Positions 34,338-42,739 of a DNA stretch of 64,000 nt are shown here, one piece after another; within the stretch, counting starts at the first letter, position 1; every line of letters starts with the position of its first letter. Location of the stretch: the NCBI RefSeq assembly GCF_006715305.1, contig NZ_VFMY01000001.1, forward strand, positions 1,364,001 to 1,428,000, written 5' to 3'. Source of the DNA: Arthrobacter sp. SLBN-100. Lineage in GTDB: Bacteria > Actinomycetota > Actinomycetes > Actinomycetales > Micrococcaceae. The notes below the pieces were generated by a model that saw only the letters and a list, made by a program, of their open reading frames with translations, did not search any database and was not told the DNA's origin. The position numbers and the translations under genes are program-made.

Positions 34338-35583
34338 CGCTCTGTTCCTTCCCTGCCTCTTCGATGGCCTCGGCTCGGTCGTGTCGGGGCCAGGACAGGA
34401 ATGCTGCTGCACTGCCTATCATCGCAATAATTGTCAGCGCCAGCGCCGCCCAGCCCAAACCGGCAGCGGCACCCAGCCACCCGGCCAGCGGGTAGGTGAG
34501 GACATAGCAGGCGTGGGAAAGCGAAAACTGGGTGGTGAAAACGTAAGGGCGGGTCTCCTCCGTAGAGGCGTCGCGTAGCAGCCGGGACGACGGGGTCAGG
34601 ATCGTGGAGTTCGCCGCGCCGAGCAGGAACCACAAGCCCAGCAGCAGCCACCACCCGGTTCCGGGAACCCCGAGCAGGGTCAGCGCGGCAGCGCCGGCGA
34701 GGACGACTGGGATGAGTGCCGCGCCCGTGAGCATCACCGCGCGGTCCCCCAATCGGTCGAGCACCCCGGGCGCGGACAGCGCAACGATCATCGAACCCAC
34801 CCCGAAACACGCGAGAGCCAGGGCCAGGTCGGTGTCCGGGCGGTGCAGCACGTCCCGGACGTACACCACCGTGTTGACCAGCACCAGCGCCGTGGGTGCG
34901 GCAACCACCAGGTTCAGGGCCAGCAGTGACCGCAGCCGCCGGTTCCGCCAAAAGATCCTGGCACCGAGGGTGGTACGGTGCCACAGTGAAGTCTGGGGCC
35001 CAGCGGGCACCGGAACCCGGGGCAGGACTGTGATGGCGACCATCAGGGCAGAGAACAGGAACCCGGCGGCGGTCCCGATGAAGAGTTTGTTGTAGCTCAG
35101 CACCGTCAGCAGCAGCGCCGCGGCCGCGGGACTGACCAGCGCTTCCATGTCATACGCCAGCCGGGACAGCGATAACGCCCGGGTGTAGTCCCGTTCCTCC
35201 CGAAGGATGGTCGGGATGAGTGACTGGAACGCCGGGGTGAAGGTCGCGGAGGCAGACTGCAGCAGGAAGATCACCACGTAGATCTGCCACACCTCGGTGA
35301 TGAACGGCAGACTCAGGGCCATCGCCGCCCGGATCAGATCCGCGCCGATCAGGACACGCTTCTTCGGCCATCGCGTCACCAGGGCATTGATCACCGGGGC
35401 CAGACCGACGTAGGCCAGCATCTTGATCGTCAACGCGGTGCCGAGCACTGCGCCGGCATTACTTCCGGCGAGGTCATAGGCCAGAAGGCCCAAGGCAACG
35501 GTCAGCAGCCCGGTGCCGATCAGCGCCACAATCTGAGCGGCGAAAAGCCTCCGGTAGCTGACATTCTGCAGAACCGACAACAT
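34297..35583 (-). CDS. MFS exporter, probable nickel/cobalt resistance (NreB-like)
   Basis: A 428-residue major facilitator with 12 predicted helices, beginning SVLQNVSYRRLFAAQIVALIG. MFS landmarks include the loop 2-3 segment VTRWPKKRVLIGADL and NRRLRSLLALNLVVAAPTAL at the start of the second half. The C-terminus is charged and has no His-rich tail. The overall pattern resembles NreB-type Ni/Co efflux proteins, and pairing with an NmtR-like regulator supports that. Direct proof of substrate is absent; other MFS drug exporters share the fold. ATG 35583 follows AAGGGG. Promoter and operator are immediately upstream. It forms a two-gene operon with the ArsR repressor. Confidence 0.85.
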   Translation of the reverse strand: MLSVLQNVSYRRLFAAQIVALIGTGLLTVALGLLAYDLAGSNAGAVLGTALTIKMLAYVGLAPVINALVTRWPKKRVLIGADLIRAAMALSLPFITEVWQIYVVIFLLQSASATFTPAFQSLIPTILREERDYTRALSLSRLAYDMEALVSPAAAALLLTVLSYNKLFIGTAAGFLFSALMVAITVLPRVPVPAGPQTSLWHRTTLGARIFWRNRRLRSLLALNLVVAAPTALVLVNTVVYVRDVLHRPDTDLALALACFGVGSMIVALSAPGVLDRLGDRAVMLTGAALIPVVLAGAAALTLLGVPGTGWWLLLGLWFLLGAANSTILTPSSRLLRDASTEETRPYVFTTQFSLSHACYVLTYPLAGWLGAAAGLGWAALALTIIAMIGSAAAFLSWPRHDRAEAIEEAGKEQSVEQSAAQRTPRRT

Positions 35584-35599
35584 CCAGCAACCCCTTTAC

Positions 35600-35631
35600 G
35601 TGCATAGGTGCATGCCTATGCACTCATTCTA
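35600..35631 (-). promoter_or_regulatory. operator palindrome and -10 of the MFS/ArsR operon
   Basis: GTGCATAGG (35600-35608) and CCTATGCAC (35615-35623) are perfect nine-base arms around TGCATG. A minus-strand -10, TAGAAT (plus ATTCTA, 35626-35631), lies right beside it, so transcription would start inside the palindrome. The ribosome site of the exporter follows. This is the expected geometry for an ArsR/SmtB repressor site. Confidence 0.75.
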
Positions 35632-35669
35632 CTGGCGAATTGAAGGAAGTGTTGCAGAAAGGGGGTTGA

Positions 35670-35825
35670 GCCAGGCTAGGAGGCCGCAAGGGCAAAGAAG
35701 CCGCAGGCGAGGCCAGCGGGGATGAGAGCCTGCGGGCCGAGGGCCAGGACGACCAGGCCAACAGCGACCTGAAGCAGGCCGGAGAAAAGGTCAAGGACGC
35801 GTTCACAGAACGATTGAACCGGCCC
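35670..35825 (+). pseudogene. CsbD-family remnant (5' end missing)
   Basis: Reading plus frame from 35670, KGKEAAGEASGDESLRAEGQ and then DLKQAGEKVKDAF match the C-terminal two thirds of small CsbD-family stress proteins (usual length ~55-70). An in-frame TGA lies at 35667-35669 and no ATG, GTG or TTG precedes the conserved part, so the N-terminal ~15-20 residues are lost. At the 3' end the frame runs on past the usual stop position (ERL instead of a stop). The fragment was too small and startless for routine gene finding. All flanking genes are on the other strand. It lies at the edge of the metal cassette, consistent with damage during insertion or deletion. Confidence 0.7.
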
Positions 35826-35831
35826 GGCCAG

Positions 35832-35866
35832 GAAGGGCGCCGCTCCATGATGGAGCGGCGCCCTTC
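35832..35866. terminator. bidirectional terminator hairpin
   Basis: GAAGGGCGCCGCTCCA (35832-35847) pairs perfectly with TGGAGCGGCGCCCTTC (35851-35866) across a three-base loop, followed by TTCT on the plus strand. It would end transcripts from the CsbD remnant side and from the CorC-like genes (stop 35887, minus). Confidence 0.78.
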
Positions 35867-35886
35867 TTCTACCTGCTTGCTGGCTG

Positions 35887-36927
35887 TCAGGCGCTGGTGG
35901 CGTCCTGCACTTCGCCGACAAGTTCTTCAATGATGTCTTCCAGGAAGAGCACCCCGGTGGTGTTGCCCTGGGCATCGAAGACCCTGGCCACGTGCGCACC
36001 AGTGCGGCGCATGGTTGCCAGCGCGTCCTCCAGATCGGCGCCGCTGTATGCCGAGGCGAGGCGCCGGATCCGCTTGGCCGGCACGGGCCGGGTGAACTTC
36101 TCCGGGGTCGTCAGGTCCATAACGTCCTTGAGGTGCAGATAACCGGTAGGGTCGCCGTCGTCATCTGTGAGGATGTAACGCGAGTACCCGTGCTCCGCCA
36201 CGGCGCGCTGGATCTCAGCCGGAGTCGCCGCTTCGGGCAGGAGCACCATCTGGGAGATCGGTACCTCCACATCGGCCACTGTCTTGGCGGTGAACTCGAA
36301 CGCCGCGGTCAGGGTTCCGCTGGTATCCGTGAGCATCCCGTCGCGGGTGGACTGCTCCACAATATTCGCCACCTCATCCAAAGTGTAGGCACTGGTGGCC
36401 TCGTCCTTGGGTTCCACCCGGAAAAGCCGCAGGACGGAGTTCGCAATGGAATTTAAAGTCCAGATGACGGGCTTGAAAATCCGCGCGACCATCACCAGCG
36501 GCGGGGCCAGGATCAGGGCGGCCCGCGTGGGCACCGAGAAGGAGATGTTCTTGGGGACCATCTCTCCGAGAACCACATGCAGGAACGTCACCAGCAGCAG
36601 TGCCGTGGCGAAAGCGATGATCCCGATGACCTCGGCCGAGAGGGACGTCAGTCCCAGCGGGATTTCCAGCAGGTGGTGAATGGCTGGTTCTGAGACGTTC
36701 AGGATCACCAGTGAGCAGACGGTAATACCCAACTGGCTGGTGGCCAGCATCAGCGTGGCATGCTCCATGGCCCACAAGGTGGTCTTCGCAGCCTTGCTGC
36801 CAGCCTCGGCTTTGGGCTCAATCTGGGAACGGCGGGCCGAAATGACAGCGAATTCAGCGCCGACGAAGAACGCATTGACCACCAGGAGCACCACCAGCCA
36901 GATGATGCCGGGAAGATATTCACTCAT
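35887..36927 (-). CDS. HlyC/CorC-family transporter-like protein (CNNM + CBS), short form
   Basis: A 346-residue membrane protein of the CNNM/CorC family linked to magnesium and cobalt movement. The CNNM (DUF21) domain (about 1-190) has membrane helices (IIWLVVLLVVNAFFVGAEFAVIS, LGITVCSLVILNV, FATALLLVTFLHVVLGEMVP). The family motif VLGEMVPKN is present. A CBS pair (about 210-335) includes YILTDDDGDPTGYLHLKDVMD and VARVFDAQGNTTGVLFLEDIIEEL. The C-terminal CorC_HlyC domain is missing, unlike the upstream paralogue, so the protein ends soon after the CBS pair. It overlaps the upstream gene by 8 bases, so the two are likely co-translated and may form a heteromer. Confidence 0.9.
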   Translation of the reverse strand: MSEYLPGIIWLVVLLVVNAFFVGAEFAVISARRSQIEPKAEAGSKAAKTTLWAMEHATLMLATSQLGITVCSLVILNVSEPAIHHLLEIPLGLTSLSAEVIGIIAFATALLLVTFLHVVLGEMVPKNISFSVPTRAALILAPPLVMVARIFKPVIWTLNSIANSVLRLFRVEPKDEATSAYTLDEVANIVEQSTRDGMLTDTSGTLTAAFEFTAKTVADVEVPISQMVLLPEAATPAEIQRAVAEHGYSRYILTDDDGDPTGYLHLKDVMDLTTPEKFTRPVPAKRIRRLASAYSGADLEDALATMRRTGAHVARVFDAQGNTTGVLFLEDIIEELVGEVQDATSA

Positions 36928-38281
36928 GGGTCAGCTCCCGCGTCAGGTCATCGATGATGCGGTCATGGGCACTCTTGGGCGCTTCCTGTAAACCATCGGG
37001 GGTGAAGCGGATCCTCTCCACGTGCGTACCCAGGACCCGCTCCACCCGGAGCGTGCCACCCTCGATGATGACTTCATCGCCAAGTTCCGGGATCCGGTCG
37101 AGTTGATCGCTGACGAAGCCGGCCAGGGTGTCGTATTCCTCGCCGTCGGGGACTGCGATTCCGGTCCGGTCCAGCAGCTCGTCGGGCCGCAGGGAGGCAT
37201 CAAAGGTGATGGAGAGTCCGGTCCTGACAACGCCGGTCCGGGCCCGGTCATGTTCGTCCTCCAGCTCGCCGACGATCTCTTCGACGAGATCCTCAAGGGT
37301 CACGATGCCGGCGGTTCCGCCGTGCTCGTCCGACACGATCGCGACCTGCAGGCCCTGCTTGCGCAGTAGGACCAGCAGTGAATCGACGCCCATGGATTCG
37401 GGCACCCGCAGTGGCTCGATCATCAGCTCGGAAGCGGCGACTGTTGTCCGGCTTTCCAGTGCTACGGCGAAAGCCTGTTTGACGTGCAGTACACCAAGCA
37501 CGTCGTCGCGGTCCTCACCGATGACAGGGAACCGGGAAAATCCGGTGGTCGTGGCAAGGGAGACGATATTCTCCGCAGTGTCCTTGGCGTTCACCGCGGT
37601 CATCCGGACCCGGGGTGTCATGACGTCCGCGGCGGAGTGCTCCGAGAAACGCAAGGTCCGGTGCAGCAGCACCGCATGGTCCGCATCGAGAACACCTTCC
37701 ATGGCGGACCGGCGCACCAGCGAGCTGAGCTCCTCTGCACTGCGGGCACCGGAAAGTTCTTCCTTCGGCTCAATGCCGAACGAGCGGATGATGCGGTTGG
37801 CTGTGTTGTTGAACAGCAGGATCACGGGTTTGAACACCGTGGTGAAGACCGTCTGGAACGGGACCACTATTTTTGCCGTCGCCAGCGGTAGCGCCATGGC
37901 GAAGTTCTTGGGCACCAACTCACCGATCACCATCGAGAAGACCGTCGCGGTAAAAATGCCGACGACGGCGCCTACACCGGGCACCAGGGACTCGGGAAGG
38001 CCCGCGGCCTGCAGCGGGGCCCTGAGCAGGGAGCTGATCGCCGGCTCGAACGTGTAACCGGTAAGCAGCGTGGTCAGCGTAATTCCCAGCTGGGCGCCGG
38101 AAAGGTGCGTCGAGGTGATTTTCAGCGCCTTGATCGTGGGCGTAAGGCGCTTTTCCCCGCCGGCCTGGCGGGCTTCAAGATCGTTACGGTCCAGATTGAC
38201 CAGCGCGAACTCGGAGGCAACAAAGAAACCGGTACCGACCGTGAGAACAAGGCCGATGCCGAGCATGATCCATTCATACAT
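36920..38281 (-). CDS. HlyC/CorC-family transporter-like protein (CNNM + CBS + CorC domain), full length
   Basis: A 453-residue paralogue of the downstream protein. The CNNM domain has helices near the start (IMLGIGLVLTVGTGFFVASEFALV) with LGITLTTLLTGYTFEPA and VIGELVPKNFAMALP. The CBS pair (about 220-340) contains FSRFPVIGEDRDDVLGVLHVKQ and AIVSDEHGGTAGIVTLEDLVEEIVGE. The C-terminal CorC_HlyC domain (about 350-435) includes DTLAGFVSDQLDRIPELGDEV. Relatives affect Mg/Co homeostasis; the direct activity of this one is not shown. It is the first gene of the pair. Upstream lies a 464-base stretch with no confident gene. Confidence 0.92.
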   Translation of the reverse strand: MYEWIMLGIGLVLTVGTGFFVASEFALVNLDRNDLEARQAGGEKRLTPTIKALKITSTHLSGAQLGITLTTLLTGYTFEPAISSLLRAPLQAAGLPESLVPGVGAVVGIFTATVFSMVIGELVPKNFAMALPLATAKIVVPFQTVFTTVFKPVILLFNNTANRIIRSFGIEPKEELSGARSAEELSSLVRRSAMEGVLDADHAVLLHRTLRFSEHSAADVMTPRVRMTAVNAKDTAENIVSLATTTGFSRFPVIGEDRDDVLGVLHVKQAFAVALESRTTVAASELMIEPLRVPESMGVDSLLVLLRKQGLQVAIVSDEHGGTAGIVTLEDLVEEIVGELEDEHDRARTGVVRTGLSITFDASLRPDELLDRTGIAVPDGEEYDTLAGFVSDQLDRIPELGDEVIIEGGTLRVERVLGTHVERIRFTPDGLQEAPKSAHDRIIDDLTRELTHE

Positions 38282-38745
38282 TCGGGCGCCCCTCTCCCGC
38301 GGCGGCCGGCGAACCGGTCAGAAGGTGGAGGGGCCTGGGCATATGTGAAGGAGGGTCATCCATAGTGCTTCCCATTCTACCGAACCACACCGACCCGATA
38401 CCCGCGTACGCCCACAGCGGACTTCGGCGCGCTGCTCTCCGCCCTTCTTGCGATGGCGGCGGTGTACTGCTGCTTCTGCGATCGGCGTCTTGGTGTTCTG
38501 GCCCCGGCGGGCGGGGCTGCGTTGGTCATGCCGTTGTTCTGGACTTCGATTCTTGACTGGACCGGGGCCATAGGCTTATTCGGTAGCCGAGGTAAGGGCG
38601 AGCTGCTGGGCCTCCGGCCCGGGCCCGGAGCACCTCGCCCACGGCAAGCGCCACGGGTTCAGGCGGCAGTCGTCTCCCGAACATCGACTCCCAAGCCTAC
38701 AAACGCGCAGCAGCCATTCAGCCTCTCATGCAGGAGACACACCCT
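38282..38745. other. 464-base gap without a confident gene
   Basis: A small minus-strand frame (38377-38571, 64 codons, basic, GC-rich third positions) has no ribosome site and no recognisable family; it may be a small protein or chance. A nested hairpin lies at 38596-38640 and is listed separately. The promoter of the CorC-like pair must lie in the left part. I see no other feature. Confidence 0.5.
38596..38640. ncRNA. nested hairpin, candidate structured RNA or terminator
   Basis: Outer stem GGGCGAG (38596-38602) with CTCGCCC (38634-38640); inner stem CTCCGG (38612-38617) with CCGGAG (38625-38630) over a seven-base loop. An alternative pairing GAGGT (38589-38593) with ACCTC (38632-38636) would exclude the outer stem. 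There is no T-tract on either side. Expression is unknown. Confidence 0.3.
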
Positions 38746-39387
38746 CTAGTCGGCGTCGGCGGGCCAAAGTTCTTCGGGCCAATTTTCGTCGGGCCGGGGT
38801 TCCTGCCCTGGCCTGACGCCGCCCGGCACATCCGGCGCTCCGTTGTCCTTGAGGCCGCGCGCCATGGCGAAGGACACACCTTCGAGGAAGGCCTTGGCCC
38901 GTGCAGTCTCGGGGTAGGCCTCGAGCAGCTTCCAGAAGGCAGCGTTGTGCCCTGCCACCAGGAGGTGGGCCAGCTCGTGGAGCAGCACGTAGTCGATCAC
39001 CCACTGGGGCATCGGACGGAGCTTGTCCGAAAGACGGATGGTGCCTTCAGCCGGGGTGGCCGAACCCCACCTCGAATTCTGGTTGCTGACCCAGCGCACT
39101 GACGCGGGAACGGACCGCCCGCCGAGGTACCGTTCGGACAGTTGGGCGGCGTGGGCGGCCAGGGCCGTGTCAGAGGCGGGTCGCCTCCGGCCGGAAGGTG
39201 CGCGCCGTTCCCCCTGCTTGTGCAGCTTGGCCAGCATCCGCTGCACCCATTCCTTTTCCTGGGCGGCCGTGAACCGCGCCGGGATGGCCACCACGGCCGT
39301 CCCGTTCTCCCAAAAAGCGGCAACGGTCCGGGTCCGGCGGGCGGAGCGCCGGACCTCGACGGGAGCGCCGTCGGCCGTGGTGATCAC
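38746..39387 (-). CDS. YgjP-like M48/WLM metallopeptidase
   Basis: A 213-residue cytoplasmic zinc metallopeptidase-like protein (DUF45/YgjP group). The HExxH-type site reads LLHELAHLLVAGHNAAFWKLLE, with the third ligand His in GHN. VRWVSNQNSRWGSATPAEGTIRLS precedes it and is typical of the group. The N-terminus EVRRSARRTRTVAAFWENG is a conserved beta element. There is no signal peptide or membrane segment. The start ATG 39387 overlaps the uvrD2 stop by 4 bases, so it is translated together with the helicase. In other actinobacteria the same pair is also adjacent. The protein substrate is unknown. Confidence 0.9.
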   Translation of the reverse strand: MITTADGAPVEVRRSARRTRTVAAFWENGTAVVAIPARFTAAQEKEWVQRMLAKLHKQGERRAPSGRRRPASDTALAAHAAQLSERYLGGRSVPASVRWVSNQNSRWGSATPAEGTIRLSDKLRPMPQWVIDYVLLHELAHLLVAGHNAAFWKLLEAYPETARAKAFLEGVSFAMARGLKDNGAPDVPGGVRPGQEPRPDENWPEELWPADAD

Positions 39388-41516
39388 AGCGACGTGCTTT
39401 CCAGCAGGACCCGGAGGACGTCTTCCCCGTAACGTTCCAGCTTCGAGGGACCCACTCCCGCAAGTGCCGCAAGTTCCTCCAGTGAGGAGGGCTTTGCCTC
39501 AGCAATCGCTGTCAGTGTGGCATCGGTGAACACCACAAAGGCAGGAACGTCGGCGGACAAGGCGGTCTCACGGCGCCACGTCCTGAGGGCCTCGAACGTC
39601 TGTTCCTCGTAGCTCGGCGGGCAGGCGTTGCACCGCCCCACCTTGCGTTCGGCTCCCGTGCCCAGCATGCTCCCGCAGATCCTGCAGACCGCCGGGGCAG
39701 CAGCCTTGCGCCGCGGCGCCGGCCCCTTTCCGCGCATGCTCGAGCCGGCCACGGAGTCCGGCCGCAGCCCGTCCAGGAACCTGGAGGGCTTGCGGTTGGC
39801 CCGGCCGCCGGGGGTCCGGGCCGTGGACCAGGAGAGTGAGAGGTGTTCCCGGGCCCGGGTGATGCCTACGTACAGCAACCGGCGTTCCTCGTCCACGGCT
39901 TCTGGCGAGTCTGCGAAGGAGATGGGCATCAACCCTTCGCTGAGCCCCACCAGGAAGACCGCATCCCACTCCAGGCCTTTAGCGGCGTGCAGGGACGCCA
40001 AGGTGACTCCCTGCACGGTGGGTGCGTGCTGGGCCAGCGAGCGTTCCTGGAGTTCGCTCACGAATTCAACGAGGCCAAACTCCGGGCCGCGCGACTGGAC
40101 GAGTTCATCGGCAAGGGCCACCAGCGCCGCCAGGGATTCCCAGCGTTCGCGCAGCGCCCCGCCGTTATGGGGTGGTGCGTCGGTGTAACCGAGGGAAGCC
40201 ACGATATCGCGCACCAGCTGGCCGAGCGGTTCCGGCGATTCCGCGGAGACGGCCCGGGTGGCTGCGCGCAGCTGGAGGATGGCGTCGCGGACCTCCTTGC
40301 GGGCAAAGAAGCGCTCTCCCCCGCGGAGCTGGTAGCCGATACCGGCGGAGGCAAGAGCCTGTTCGTAAGCTTCGGACTGGCCGTTGGTACGGAAGAGGAC
40401 CGCCACCTCGCTGGCCGCGGTGCCGGCGTCGAGCAATGCCTTGATCTTCTGCGCCACCGTGGCGGCTTCCGCTTCGTCGTCGGAGCACTCGGTGAACTGC
40501 GGAGCGGGCCCGGCAGGGCGCTGGGCCACCAGTTGCAGCGGCGCTGCCCAGGCGGCATCAGCTGCGGGACCGCCGCTGCGCCTGCCGGCCAGGAGATCGT
40601 TCGCGAGCTTCACCACCTGGGGCGTGGAGCGGTAGTCCCTGACCAGCTTCACCACGTTGGCCTGCGGGTAGCGGGCCTTGAATTCCAGCAGGTGCTTCGG
40701 GGAGGCGCCGGTGAACGAGTAGATGGTCTGGCTGGCATCCCCCACCACGCACAGTTCGTCCCGGCCGCCCAGCCACAGTTCAAGGAGCCGCTGCTGCAGC
40801 GGGGAGACGTCCTGGTACTCGTCCACCACAAAGTGCCGGTACTGCTCGCGGACGGTGGCGGCCACCTTCTCGTCCTCCTGCAGGATGCCCACCGTGATCA
40901 GCAGGACGTCCTCGAAGTCGATGACATTGCGGTCCGTCTTGACGTCTTCGTAGGACTGGAAAACCCGCGCGACGGCCGTGAGGTCGAAGCCGCCGGGCGT
41001 TCCCCGGTCCTGTGCGTTCTCGAGGTAATTCGCAGGGGTCAGCATGGACACTTTGGCCCATTCGATTTCGGAGGCGAGGTCACGGATCGACGCCCTGTCC
41101 GTGCTCAACCGCAGCCGCCGGGCAGCTTCGGCGATCATCTGCGCTTTGTGGTCCAGCAGGTTGGGCAGTGTGCCACCGACGGCCTGCGGCCAGAAGAACT
41201 GCAGCTGGCGCAGCGCCGCGGCGTGGAAGGTGCGGGCCTGGACGTTGCCTGCCCCGAGGTCCCGCAACCGGCTGCGCATTTCGGCAGCCGCGCGGGCCGT
41301 GAAGGTTACGGCCAGCAGTCGTTGTGGAGTGTAGACGCCGGAGTGAACGCCGTAGGCGATGCGGTGGGTGATGGCGCGGGTCTTGCCGGTGCCGGCGCCC
41401 GCAAGGACGCACAGCGGCCCGTTGAGGGTGCTGGCCACCTCGCGCTGCTCGGCGTCCAGGCCGCCGAGGATACGGTCCTCCAGGGATGCTGATCCGTCAA
41501 AATTCTGTGTAGTCAC
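39384..41516 (-). CDS. uvrD2: ATP-dependent DNA helicase UvrD2
   Basis: A 710-residue superfamily 1A (UvrD/Rep) helicase. Walker A VLAGAGTGKTRAI is near residue 35, Walker B DEYQDVSPLQQRLLEL near 233, and motif VI YVGITRAREHLSLSW near 560. The C-terminal region has a tetracysteine motif (CRICGSMLG and GRCNACPP) and an HRDC domain ending VGPSKLERYGEDVLRVLL. That helicase-tetracysteine-HRDC architecture is specific to actinobacterial UvrD2, which unwinds 3'-tailed DNA and is essential in mycobacteria. It overlaps the M48 gene downstream by 4 bases. NudC lies 57 bases upstream on the same strand. Confidence 0.93.
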   Translation of the reverse strand: MTTQNFDGSASLEDRILGGLDAEQREVASTLNGPLCVLAGAGTGKTRAITHRIAYGVHSGVYTPQRLLAVTFTARAAAEMRSRLRDLGAGNVQARTFHAAALRQLQFFWPQAVGGTLPNLLDHKAQMIAEAARRLRLSTDRASIRDLASEIEWAKVSMLTPANYLENAQDRGTPGGFDLTAVARVFQSYEDVKTDRNVIDFEDVLLITVGILQEDEKVAATVREQYRHFVVDEYQDVSPLQQRLLELWLGGRDELCVVGDASQTIYSFTGASPKHLLEFKARYPQANVVKLVRDYRSTPQVVKLANDLLAGRRSGGPAADAAWAAPLQLVAQRPAGPAPQFTECSDDEAEAATVAQKIKALLDAGTAASEVAVLFRTNGQSEAYEQALASAGIGYQLRGGERFFARKEVRDAILQLRAATRAVSAESPEPLGQLVRDIVASLGYTDAPPHNGGALRERWESLAALVALADELVQSRGPEFGLVEFVSELQERSLAQHAPTVQGVTLASLHAAKGLEWDAVFLVGLSEGLMPISFADSPEAVDEERRLLYVGITRAREHLSLSWSTARTPGGRANRKPSRFLDGLRPDSVAGSSMRGKGPAPRRKAAAPAVCRICGSMLGTGAERKVGRCNACPPSYEEQTFEALRTWRRETALSADVPAFVVFTDATLTAIAEAKPSSLEELAALAGVGPSKLERYGEDVLRVLLESTSL

Positions 41517-41573
41517 TTTGCTGCTTTTTCGTCTCGACTACCGCGTGCTGGAGTCTGATGGATATGTAAAGCT

Positions 41574-42596
41574 TCAGGCGCCTGGCCCGTCCTGAATCCG
41601 CCCGCCGTACCACTGCTCTATCAGGGAACGGGCGATCGACAACCGGCTGGAGATGGTGATCTCGCCGGTGAGCACGGCTTCCTGGAGTTCCTCCCGGCTG
41701 AACCAGCGCGCCCTGGTGACCTCCACGCCGTCGGGCGTTGCCACGGCGTCTTCGGTGACGGCGGTAAATCCAAGCATAAGGGAGGCCGGGAAAGGCCACG
41801 ACTGCGAGCCAAGGTACTGGCAGGCAGTTACCCTGACCCCTACTTCCTCGTAAATTTCCCGGACCACGGCCTGTTCCAGGGACTCCCCCGGTTCCACAAA
41901 CCCGGCGAGGGTGGAGTAGTTCTTTGCATCACGCGGCCCGCCGCCGCCTAGGAGCAGGCGGCCGTCCGGACCTACGACGGTGACGATGATGGCGGGATCG
42001 GTGCGCGGGTAGTGCTCAGAGGAATCCGCCGGGCAGCGCCGCACCCAGCCCCCGGCTTCAATGTCCGTGGGCGATCCGCAGCGCGGGCAGTGCGTATGGC
42101 TGGCGTGCCAGTTGGTGATGGCGCTGGCTTCGACAAAGAGGGCTGTATGCGTGGGCGTGAGCCCGGCAGCGACATCGCGGAACCCGGCCCACAATGCGTC
42201 CCGGGGAATTCCGGCCGTTCCCGGCTCGACTGCTTCCGGCAGGACGAACAGCAGCAACTCGGTTCCAGGAGGAAGGTCTGAATCCGGCAGGGCGGACCCC
42301 AGGTAAACCGTCAACTGGGGGACTGCATGTGCGGCGATGAGTGCACCGTGGAGTTCGCGGGCGTTCGGCATGTACAGTCCGCCACCGTGGATCAGGGCCT
42401 GCCGACCGGAAAGCACCACGGCCATGGTGTCCATGCCGGCGAGGAGCTCCTCCACCATTCCCGGCTTTGCCCGGGCCACGGATCCGCGGTCAACCAGCGC
42501 GGGCGGCACCGGGAGGACCGTGTCCATCAGGTGGTTCGCCGGCAGCCGGGCAGCGTTGCCCTGGTGGACGGGTGTTGCAGACTCCGCGTGGCTCAT
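41574..42596 (-). CDS. nudC: NAD(+)/NADH diphosphatase NudC
   Basis: A 340-residue Nudix hydrolase that cleaves NADH to NMNH and AMP and can also remove NAD caps from RNA. ATG 42596 (MSHAESATP) is the likely start; the longer frame adds 60 unlike residues. The zinc ribbon has CPRCGSPT and then a second Cys (VRRCPADSS). The Nudix box reads GFVEPGESLEQAVVREIYEEVGV at about residues 235-260. The SQSWPFPASLMLGF motif that follows the Nudix box is the NudC signature for NADH specificity. Together with UvrD2 and AdnAB it belongs to the conserved actinobacterial repair neighbourhood (Rv3199c region). Confidence 0.94.
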   Translation of the reverse strand: MSHAESATPVHQGNAARLPANHLMDTVLPVPPALVDRGSVARAKPGMVEELLAGMDTMAVVLSGRQALIHGGGLYMPNARELHGALIAAHAVPQLTVYLGSALPDSDLPPGTELLLFVLPEAVEPGTAGIPRDALWAGFRDVAAGLTPTHTALFVEASAITNWHASHTHCPRCGSPTDIEAGGWVRRCPADSSEHYPRTDPAIIVTVVGPDGRLLLGGGGPRDAKNYSTLAGFVEPGESLEQAVVREIYEEVGVRVTACQYLGSQSWPFPASLMLGFTAVTEDAVATPDGVEVTRARWFSREELQEAVLTGEITISSRLSIARSLIEQWYGGRIQDGPGA

Positions 42597-42739
42597 ATGT
42601 CCACCGTACTGACTGGGACGGACAAATTGATATTTGGAGTGGGCTCCCGGTTTCCTGGCCTCCGCTGATTTGAACTCTATCTGAAGACTCGCCGTCCTTG
42701 GACCGGTGTCTTGGACTGCACGCAATCTACCGTGGAACA

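Noticed and set aside
39843..41492. Long plus-strand frame of 549 codons
   Set aside because: Antisense shadow of uvrD2, which carries intact helicase motifs.
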